This document shows positions 55,688-64,000 of a stretch of DNA of 64,000 bases, in pieces. Where the stretch lies: assembly GCF_003932845.1 (NCBI RefSeq), contig NZ_RQZH01000003.1, positions 62,001 through 126,000 of the forward strand, written 5' to 3'. The stretch is from Prevotella sp. OH937_COT-195 (GTDB taxonomy: Bacteria > Bacteroidota > Bacteroidia > Bacteroidales > Bacteroidaceae). Within the stretch, counting starts at the first letter, position 1; every line of letters begins with the position of its first letter. The position numbers and the translations under genes were made by a program. The notes under the pieces were generated by a model, which was not told the origin of the DNA, searched no databases, and saw only the letters and a program-made list of their open reading frames with translations.

Positions 55688-55981
55688 CGATAAAATAAAT
55701 TCATATGCCATAAAATTGGTAAGATTAACACTTTGAAACAACAAACTGTCTTATCATTTTCCAAGTTTTCTGTAATGCTCCTCACTTTAACAAGATATAA
55801 CAACTCTTTTGCATACCCAATCCTGTTTAAGAAATCATAATAATTTCCGCCTTTATACTTGTACACCATTGTCCCTTTTAAGTGATCTAATCGTTCTTTG
55901 ACATTATTGAAATTAGTCTTTTACGAGCATTATAAGAGTCAACGGACTTGATAAGGCAACTTTGTATTCTTATTCAAAAGA

Positions 55982-56128
55982 ATGCATATACATCAAGATA
56001 AGTTCGTATTTGCTCAATTAGTGTCTTTCCTAGATAGGAACCATTTCAACTATCTGGTTCGTAAATATGGTAGTGACAAGTATATCAAGTACTTTACTTG
56101 TTGGAACTAACTGTTAGCTCTGATTTCA
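55982..56128 (+). pseudogene. IS4-type transposase, N-terminal fragment
   Basis: ATG at 55982 starts 42 codons reading MHIHQDKFVFAQLVSFLDRN...NYLVRKYGSDKYIK...FTCWN, then TAA where relatives have glutamine, then LLALIS before similarity stops. This is the DUF4372-type start of IS4-family transposases found across Bacteroidales. The rest of the IS is missing. The stretch 55870-56346 has nothing else I can support. Confidence 0.7.
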
Positions 56129-56346
56129 TACAAATACTCTCAATAATTACGTTTGGCTGATTTTTCTTTGAGATTCCTTCATCTGTAACGGTGAAAAAGA
56201 GTACTTTTGCAATGTCAAATCAAGTGTTCATTGAAGCATTGCAGAATAAAGAAGGGAAAAGAAACTCGCTCGTTTCCAATTCGTAACCCATTCACCCCTT
56301 ATTTGTGCTTATTTTGCTGATTGTCTGAAAGATACATTCTTATTGA

Positions 56347-56363
56347 ATCTTTTGCGGGCAAAG
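56347..56363 (+). repeat. Right attachment repeat (attR candidate)
   Basis: ATCTTTTGCGGGCAAAG, identical to 48181-48197. TCGTAACCCAT, also found near the left end, is at 56281-56291. From 56364 to 56588 no gene is apparent apart from a doubtful minus-strand frame (56299-56448) that the repeat lies inside. Confidence 0.7.
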
Positions 56364-56588
56364 ACGGGTGTCTTCTCTGAAAAAGTCGGCTTTCTCTAAG
56401 GGAATACAAAATATCCGCAAAGTTCGGGAATGGTGGTTTCTTTTTCATGGCATAAAGGTACGAAACATATTTGAATTGAACAAATGAAAATAAATAGTTT
56501 TTCAGAAGTCTCAATCCTTGATTTCCACAGAAATGGCAACTACCGAAAACTACGGACAATCGTAGCAATCGGGGTACTCCGTCCTTTA

Positions 56589-57596
56589 TTAAACTCCTCC
56601 TCCCAGTCTTTCAAAATAGTTCGCAATCTCGTCCCACGTCTTGAATGTTGGACTGCCGAGCGACACTACCGTACCCATGAAAGCAGAACGAAGGGTGTCG
56701 TACTGCGGCGTTATGAGAAAATCTCCCAACAGGAGTTGCGGGCGGTTGACAAATACAACATGGTCGTATGCCGGCACACCGATGTTTTCCTTAAGCCACG
56801 ACAAAACATCGGCACACTGCCCGGCATCATGGTTCGGCGACGGTGCCACGAAAAATATTTCGTATGTATCAAGCAGTCTGCGGAAAGTCTTGCGCGCAGA
56901 AGACAACTGTTTACCATACTTGTCGCGCAGTGCATCAATGCTTATGTATATCACCTTACGGTCGCGCACTTCCTGACAATCGTCTATCCAGCGTATCACG
57001 GGAATGACACTGTTGACAAACACCTCGTCGTTCATGCGATGCCCGCCATGAAACCACACTGCCCGACGATAATGCTCGGAGAACAGAGGATAGGTTTGTA
57101 CAAGTTGGTCTTCGTCACCGAACAATCCCCATACGTGCCGTTGCTCAACATCAGACGTGTCGGCGAAGCAACCTTCCTGCACGTTGCGATATTCCTTAAC
57201 CAAGGTCTTTGTTACGATAAACTCCTGAACACCGTCTTTTCGCGAGTTGAGAAAAGTCTGCCTGCCCGTCATGCCGTGCGCTCCCATTGTGTCTGCAATT
57301 CGAAATGCCGGGTTTATAAGTATTCTGTCGAAACCGTGCAACTGCTCGGCATACATTCCGCCCATCGATGTTCCGATGATGAGGTCGGGCTTTTCGCGCT
57401 CTGCCATCTCGCGCAGCATTGCAAGTCCCTCGTGCGGGTCAATCGGAATATCCTCTGCCACCACTGTTGCCGAGGGCAGCATTGTGCGCATGCGCCCCAC
57501 CGTCCCACTGCATGCCGACGAAGCAAAACCGTGTACATACATTATCTTTTTGCCCCACATAATGTCGGGATATTGTTTCATATACTGATTTTCCAT
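56589..57596 (-). CDS. YqiA/YcfP-like esterase fused to a 5'-nucleotidase-like domain
   Basis: 335 residues in two parts. Residues 15-190 form an alpha/beta-hydrolase of the YqiA type: MYVHGFASSACSGT, then the nucleophile elbow IIGTSMGGMYAEQL and the histidine in WFHGGHRMND. Residues 205-335 (KVIYISIDALRDKYGKQL...DHVVFVNRPQLLLGDFLI) resemble the 5'(3')-deoxyribonucleotidase (NT5C) HAD fold C-terminal half, though the DxDxT nucleophile reads SIDALRD and is not clear. Joint action on a nucleotide ester is conceivable, but unproven. It is divergent from the dynamin pair, across repeat array D. Confidence 0.75.
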   Translation of the reverse strand: MENQYMKQYPDIMWGKKIMYVHGFASSACSGTVGRMRTMLPSATVVAEDIPIDPHEGLAMLREMAEREKPDLIIGTSMGGMYAEQLHGFDRILINPAFRIADTMGAHGMTGRQTFLNSRKDGVQEFIVTKTLVKEYRNVQEGCFADTSDVEQRHVWGLFGDEDQLVQTYPLFSEHYRRAVWFHGGHRMNDEVFVNSVIPVIRWIDDCQEVRDRKVIYISIDALRDKYGKQLSSARKTFRRLLDTYEIFFVAPSPNHDAGQCADVLSWLKENIGVPAYDHVVFVNRPQLLLGDFLITPQYDTLRSAFMGTVVSLGSPTFKTWDEIANYFERLGGGV

Positions 57597-57792
57597 TACA
57601 GATATTGTTTCTTTACGTCATATTTTAACGAATTTCAAATGTACGAAACAACCTCCGTTCAGACAAACGTTGCGGGTTAATAATCCATAAAACCGGTGTT
57701 TTTCACGGTAACATTTGCCATGAAAACCGGTTCGCACAACCTGACATATAACAAAAACAAAGGCACGGAAAAACATAAGTACCGACAAAATG

Positions 57793-57875
57793 GGCGAATT
57801 TTGAAATGCAAAACAGGCGAATTTGAAGAGTAATTTCGCCCAAATTGATTAACAAAACAGGCGGAATTACTTTTG
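57793..57875. repeat. 22-bp-period repeat array, site D
   Basis: Units begin at 57793 (GGCGAATTTTGAAATGC), 57816 (GGCGAATTTGAAGAGTAA), 57838 (GCCCAAATTGATTAACAAAA) and 57860 (GGCGGAATTAC). The first step is 23 bases, the others 22. It lies between divergent genes, upstream of the dynamin promoter. Confidence 0.8.
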
Positions 57876-57914
57876 TCGAGAGCATCAACCCGAGCGTAAA
57901 AAGAAGAAAAATAT

Positions 57915-57945
57915 TTTGCAGTTTCGCAACTATTTTCTATTTTTG
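57915..57945 (+). promoter_or_regulatory. Promoter of the dynamin-like GTPase pair
   Basis: TTTG (57915-57918), 19 bases, TATTTTTG (57938-57945), a full consensus match. The start of transcription should be within 10 bases of the first ATG. Confidence 0.75.
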
Positions 57946-57959
57946 TCTTTGTTAATAAC

Positions 57960-59783
57960 ATGGGAGCAATGAATGAAGATGCAAAACAGAGAGTTGAACG
58001 CGAATACCGGCGCATAGCGGGAAAACTGCAACAGGCGGCAGGCAGCATGCGCGGAACGGGAGGACGGGACGCGGTGTTGGCACAGACGCGCGATGCACTC
58101 GCCTCAACGCTCGAACACCTGATTGACGAATATGGCACACAGGCGGAACAGACAATCGGTTCAACGGTGTGGGATCAACTCGTCATAGCATTCTTCGGAG
58201 AAACAAATGCCGGAAAGAGCACTATCATAGAGACAATGCGCATACTCACGAACGAGACGACACGCGAACGGAAACGCGAAGAAACCGGCTCGGCACAAGA
58301 CGGAATGATAGTGGGCGACGGGAGAACCGATTTCACGAAAGTGTATTGCGAATACCGCCTGAAGATAAACGGCAAACCATTCACGCTGATTGACGTGCCG
58401 GGGATAGAAGGTCGCGAGGAGGATTACTCGGAGGAGATAAAACGCGCACTCGACAAGGCTCACTGCATTTTCTATGTGCAAGGACACAACAAACAACCCG
58501 ACACGGCAACGGCAGAGAAGATAAAACGATACCTGAAAGACTGGGTAAGCGTGTATTCGATATATAACATAAGGGGAGGAAGCAGCGACTACGACGAACC
58601 GGAAGAACGAGAAACACTGATGACGGAGAAAACGGTAAAGACAGAAGTTCTCATAACTAACACCTTCCGGGAAATTCTCGGCGACCGGTACAAAGGGAAC
58701 GTATCGCTGCAAGGGTTGCTCGCAATGTGTTCCGTGGCAGAGTTCGCAGAGACACGGGGCGACCTGCTGCGCACACAACGGAAACTGAAAACTCTATTCG
58801 GCGACGGGGAAACACTGTTGCGTTTCAGCCGATTGCACTCGCTGACCGAACTTATAGACGACATGGCAGACCGTTTCGTAGACGAAATCGTGGAGGCAAA
58901 CAAGCATAAAATGATCTCACTTGCAAGAAAGGCATACCACGGAATTTCCGACGAACTGCAACGACAACAAGAGGCGACACGGCGCACACGACTGTTGCTG
59001 CACACCCTTCAAGGAGACATTAAGAGCGTGACGGCAAAGACACAAACCGCAATGGAACGCGACATAAAACAAGTGAACGACAACGAGTACAACGCGCTGA
59101 AAGAAAAGGTTTGCGCAGCAATAGACAACAAAGTGCTGAACGAGGCACAACGGAAATTTGCCATAGAACAACAGGAGGCTCTCGTACCATCGCGCATTGA
59201 GAAAGGGATAAACGAGGCGGTGACACGCAACGTTGGAGAGATGAATGACTACATAAGTATGCGGAAAAGGCAAATCGACTATATTCCGCTCGCAGGACAA
59301 CTCGACATAGAAGACCCGCAGAAACGCCTCGGCTCGTTCTTCGTGAGTACAAAACGAATAGAGCAGACTCTAAATCCCGGCTTAGGCGATGTGGGAAGTT
59401 TCGCAGTATCGGTGGCGGGAGGGGCGTCGATAGGCAGTTTTTTCACGTTCATAGCACCCGGAGTGGCAACGGCGACGGGGGCGGTACTCGGCGGATTGTC
59501 GCACATCGCACGCAAAACGATATTCGGCGACGGACGGAGAAGCAAGGCGAAACAAGTGGCAAGGAGACAAATAGACACCGCACGAATAGACAGCAAAATA
59601 CGACTGAAAGAACTTACAAAAGGGATTAATGAGCAAATAGAAAAAGACTGTGGACGAATGACAGCGGCAATAGAAGAGGAAACACGCAACCTGAAGACCG
59701 TGGAAAATATAATAGACGATGCCAAAACAGGCATAACGTCATTCATAGAAGAAATAAAATCAAAAGAATATGGCACGATATGA
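57960..59783 (+). CDS. Dynamin-like GTPase, first of a pair
   Basis: 607 residues. G1 is FFGETNAGKST (about 78-88) and G3 is LIDVPGIEG (about 140). G4 is not the usual NKxD; YNIRGGSSD is at that place. Long helical stretches follow (about 300-450), then a hydrophobic segment near 475-512 (SFAVSVAGGASIGSFF, FIAPGVATATGAVLGGL) that could be a membrane-inserting paddle, then more helix. The layout matches bacterial dynamin-like proteins that work in pairs (LeoB/LeoC-like). Its 3' end overlaps the next gene by 14 bases. Possible roles are membrane repair, or defence against phage (inference). Confidence 0.8.
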   Translation: MGAMNEDAKQRVEREYRRIAGKLQQAAGSMRGTGGRDAVLAQTRDALASTLEHLIDEYGTQAEQTIGSTVWDQLVIAFFGETNAGKSTIIETMRILTNETTRERKREETGSAQDGMIVGDGRTDFTKVYCEYRLKINGKPFTLIDVPGIEGREEDYSEEIKRALDKAHCIFYVQGHNKQPDTATAEKIKRYLKDWVSVYSIYNIRGGSSDYDEPEERETLMTEKTVKTEVLITNTFREILGDRYKGNVSLQGLLAMCSVAEFAETRGDLLRTQRKLKTLFGDGETLLRFSRLHSLTELIDDMADRFVDEIVEANKHKMISLARKAYHGISDELQRQQEATRRTRLLLHTLQGDIKSVTAKTQTAMERDIKQVNDNEYNALKEKVCAAIDNKVLNEAQRKFAIEQQEALVPSRIEKGINEAVTRNVGEMNDYISMRKRQIDYIPLAGQLDIEDPQKRLGSFFVSTKRIEQTLNPGLGDVGSFAVSVAGGASIGSFFTFIAPGVATATGAVLGGLSHIARKTIFGDGRRSKAKQVARRQIDTARIDSKIRLKELTKGINEQIEKDCGRMTAAIEEETRNLKTVENIIDDAKTGITSFIEEIKSKEYGTI

Positions 59784-61455
59784 AAACACCTTGGAACGCC
59801 TGCACCGTCTGCAGGAGATGGTAAGCATGGGAAAGGAATTGGGACTCGAACTCGGAGAGGTGGAGGAAAAGATTGACTCGGCAATGCGAAATGCAACGGC
59901 TGGGAAAACACGCATCGTGATGCTCGGCTCGTTCAGCGACGGCAAGACGAGTGCCGTGGCAGGCATGACGGGCACTTTGCAACAGTCCATGAAAATAGAC
60001 GTGGCAGAGTCATCGGACGAATTGACGGTTTACAAACTCGACTCAATAGGACACAACTACGAGATTGTGGATACCCCGGGACTGTTCGGAACAAAGGAGA
60101 AAGAAACGAACGGACTACAAGTGCGATGCTCGGAAATAACACGGAAATACATATCCGAGGCAGAGGCTGTGATATATGTATGCGACGCAGTGCTGCCGTT
60201 GAAAGACTCGCACAAAGAAATTCTGCGATTGGTGCTGCGCGATTTCGGGAAACTTCCCGTCACGATATTCGTTATAAACAAGATGGACGAGGCAGGAACG
60301 GACATGACCGACGAGGAGGATTACAACGAGCATGCCGCAGTAAAACGCGAGACAATGACACGGAGACTCGCCGAAACACTCGCACTGAGCAACGAGGAAC
60401 GCAACGCACTGTGCATTGTGTGTATCGCTGCCGACCCGAAAGGTAGAGGAATGGAATACTGGCTGCAACACAAAGACGACTATGAACGTAGATCACACAT
60501 ATCGCTGCTGCGGCAGGAAGTGGAACGACTGGCAGGCAACACCGATGCCGAAGAACTTGCCGGGGCGGCGGGAATGGCGGTGGTGCGCGATGTACTGACG
60601 AGCATAGGGAGAAGCATCGGTTCGGTAAACCAAAGTATGAACAAACCGCTGATGCGCTGCCGGGAGGAGATTGCAGACATGAGAAGCGACTGCTTGATAC
60701 TGAGACAGGAACTGAACGGCAGCCGCAGAACAATGACCGACCGCATGAACGACTTGAAACAACGAGTGATGAACGAGATAAGACATGCGGAAACGGCAGA
60801 GCAACTGGTGCAGGTGGTGGAGGAACATATCGGGATGGAACATGGAAAAGTGACATGCTACATACTGAACAGAAACATAAGTCAGATAATGTCGGAGTGT
60901 GCAGAAGCCAACAACACCTCGCTCGAACGAAAAGAAATAGAGTTCGAAAGCCGATTAACGGCACAAAACGACATGCTGGGAAACTCTATTAAGGAATCGC
61001 AGAAAGTGTTACGCGACGTAAAGTCGAAACTCGATGTGGTGAGCCACGCATACAGTTTGTTCTCGCAGACATTCGGAAGAACCGTGGGGAGGGCTGCAAA
61101 GTTCGAGACCAAAGCCGGAAGGTGGATAGGAAATGCAAGCGTGGCAATAGGTGTCGCGATGGAACTGTACGACTGGTACGAAGCGAAACAACGCAACGAA
61201 AAGGTTGCCGAAATGCAGCACATGCTGCGCGAGAGCGTAAACGAGATATTTTCCGGAATATTCAGAATGTTCGACAGCGATGAGAGTTATTATGCAACCT
61301 TTGCACCGACATATCCCGATATGCTGCAAATGATAAGCACACGCGAGGAGGAGTTGCGACAGATGCAGCAGCAGAGTGACAAACTGGGCGACTACCGCGA
61401 CCGACTGCGACAATGGATGGAACATGACACGGACGAGGCAGAGATAATGACATAG
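59770..61455 (+). CDS. Dynamin-like GTPase, second of a pair
   Basis: 561 residues. G1 is LGSFSDGKTS (about 52-61), G3 DTPGLFG (about 99), and G4 the standard NKMD (about 170). An extended helical region (about 290-440) is followed by a glycine/alanine-rich helix (WIGNASVAIGVAMELYDWY) and a C-terminal coiled coil with EEELRQMQQQSDKL. The gene starts inside the end of the first GTPase gene, in another frame, which implies coupled synthesis and a hetero-oligomer. The two share architecture but little sequence, as is common for paired bacterial dynamins. Confidence 0.82.
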   Translation: MARYENTLERLHRLQEMVSMGKELGLELGEVEEKIDSAMRNATAGKTRIVMLGSFSDGKTSAVAGMTGTLQQSMKIDVAESSDELTVYKLDSIGHNYEIVDTPGLFGTKEKETNGLQVRCSEITRKYISEAEAVIYVCDAVLPLKDSHKEILRLVLRDFGKLPVTIFVINKMDEAGTDMTDEEDYNEHAAVKRETMTRRLAETLALSNEERNALCIVCIAADPKGRGMEYWLQHKDDYERRSHISLLRQEVERLAGNTDAEELAGAAGMAVVRDVLTSIGRSIGSVNQSMNKPLMRCREEIADMRSDCLILRQELNGSRRTMTDRMNDLKQRVMNEIRHAETAEQLVQVVEEHIGMEHGKVTCYILNRNISQIMSECAEANNTSLERKEIEFESRLTAQNDMLGNSIKESQKVLRDVKSKLDVVSHAYSLFSQTFGRTVGRAAKFETKAGRWIGNASVAIGVAMELYDWYEAKQRNEKVAEMQHMLRESVNEIFSGIFRMFDSDESYYATFAPTYPDMLQMISTREEELRQMQQQSDKLGDYRDRLRQWMEHDTDEAEIMT

Positions 61456-61606
61456 ACAGAGAGCGGCACGGCATATTTATGTATATGGCGAACTGCGGGC
61501 GTACACCAAATTGATTATTGACAATAAAGTTTTTTTAATTGAAAAAGGCAGGAAATATAAAAAGAAATGCCTATATTTGCATAAGAAAACAAAAATCACA
61601 ATTATA

Positions 61607-62077
61607 ATGGCAAAACTGACAGTAAAATCTTACGAAGAGTTCGCATCTTATCTGGGAAAAGAATTGGGAACTTCGGAATGGCTCGAAATCAAACAGGAAC
61701 GCATCAACATGTTTGCAGACGCCACACTCGACCACCAGTGGATACACGTTGACACGGAGAGGGCGGAAAAAGAAAGTCCGTATAAATCGACCATAGCACA
61801 CGGATACCTCACGCTGTCATTGCTGCCACACTTGTGGGAGGAGGTAATAGATGTGCAAAACATCAAACTGCTGGTTAACTATGGAATGGACAAGATGCGT
61901 TTCGGACAACCCGTGAAGAGCGGATCGAGGATACGCATGAAGGCTTCGCTCCACAACATCAACAACCTCAGAGGGGTATGCAAGACCGAAGTGGCATTCA
62001 AAATAGAAATAGAGAACGAGCGAAAACCCGCCATTGAGGGCGTGGCAACGTTCTTGTATTATTTCAACAACAACTGA
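61607..62077 (+). CDS. MaoC-like (R)-specific enoyl hydratase
   Basis: 156 residues from MAKLTVKSYEEF. The hot-dog-fold hydratase motif is FADATLDHQWIHVDTERA (about residue 41), with the catalytic aspartate and histidine, then the helix STIAHGYLTLSLLP. Members hydrate enoyl-CoA. The 32 codons upstream of this ATG contain a -7 element (TATATTTG, 61572-61579) and are not coding. It sits alone between the dynamin pair and a convergent GH2 gene. Confidence 0.88.
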   Translation: MAKLTVKSYEEFASYLGKELGTSEWLEIKQERINMFADATLDHQWIHVDTERAEKESPYKSTIAHGYLTLSLLPHLWEEVIDVQNIKLLVNYGMDKMRFGQPVKSGSRIRMKASLHNINNLRGVCKTEVAFKIEIENERKPAIEGVATFLYYFNNN

Positions 62078-62169
62078 CACGACCTCCGACGGCACATAAA
62101 TTGATGCCACATAACGCAAGATATTGAAACACACATCGGTTTCTTATGTTGCGTGTTACTCGGCAAAGG

Positions 62170-64000
<1,831 letters not shown>

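Larger units (their letters stand above)
48181..56363. mobile_element. Decaying integrative (mobilizable-type) element, about 8.2 kb
   Basis: The boundaries are the 17-base direct repeat ATCTTTTGCGGGCAAAG at 48181-48197 and 56347-56363. Inside are, in order: a broken tyrosine recombinase, an intact one, DUF1896, two HTH proteins, a broken DUF3408 gene, a broken mobilization gene, a carboxypeptidase-regulatory-domain protein, an idi-peptide operon (minus strand) and an IS4-type transposase fragment. TCGTAACCCAT also appears near each end (48334, 56281). The content matches small mobilizable transposons of Bacteroidales. No relaxase is intact, so self-mobilization looks lost. The cargo half is visibly richer in A+T than the neighbouring chromosome. 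Confidence 0.8.

Noticed and set aside
55672..55869. 65-codon minus-strand frame upstream of idi
   Set aside because: It covers the -7 element of idi and stops 13 bases before its start. It may be an old gene remnant, but I cannot support a product.
49304..56110. Reassignment of TAG/TAA to Gln within the mobile element
   Set aside because: Intact genes of the element end at TGA, TAA and TAG alike, the mobilization gene also has frameshifts, and no suppressor tRNA is seen. Decay explains it better.

Overview
The window is chromosomal DNA from a member of the Bacteroidales, most likely Prevotella or a close relative. Three things support this. Promoters follow the Bacteroidetes pattern (TTTG, about 19-20 bp, TAnnTTTG). 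The porU-porV-ispF gene order of type IX secretion (T9SS) organisms is present. So is the DUF4290-murA-rimM-dxr-rseP order. There is no rRNA and I recognised no tRNA.

Layout. 1-18.4 kb is a surface-glycan and envelope region. It holds a LicD / IspD-like / epimerase trio, glycosyltransferases, a Wzx-type flippase, a large membrane protein, a UbiA-family phosphoribosyl-polyprenol-type synthase with a HAD phosphatase, two O-acyltransferases, a PAP2 phosphatase, a phosphoethanolamine-transferase-like enzyme and a fused ABC exporter, with nadK and a DJ-1 protein between them. 18.4-26.8 kb holds a probable small RNA, a T9SS cargo protein, and the operon FAH hydrolase-porU-porV-ispF. 26.9-30.2 kb is ribosomal (rplM-rpsI-rpsB-tsf). 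30.3-42.5 kb is mainly housekeeping: a DUF4143 ATPase, nadD, gmk, yicC, and the plus-strand run tsaB-DUF4290-murA-rimM-dxr-rseP. 42.8-47.8 kb has a Dna2-like nuclease-helicase and an AlbA_2-type regulator with an apparent internal deletion.

48.18-56.36 kb is a decaying integrative element bounded by a 17-bp direct repeat. It carries one dead and one intact tyrosine recombinase, DUF1896, two HTH proteins, broken DUF3408 and mobilization genes, and an IS4-type remnant. Its cargo includes a compact operon of an isopentenyl-diphosphate isomerase plus an unannotated 46-residue peptide with its own terminator. 56.6-64 kb holds an esterase/nucleotidase fusion, a pair of overlapping dynamin-like GTPase genes, a MaoC-type hydratase, and a GH2 beta-galactosidase homologue whose catalytic glutamates are missing.

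Two families of dispersed non-coding DNA stand out. One is a 197-bp element with 20-bp terminal inverted repeats, in three copies; in two of them the central hairpin is kept although its sequence has changed. The other is a 22-bp-period repeat array, found at four intergenic sites with about four units each. The best candidates for something undescribed are the idi-peptide operon, these two repeat families, and the paired dynamin-like GTPases.
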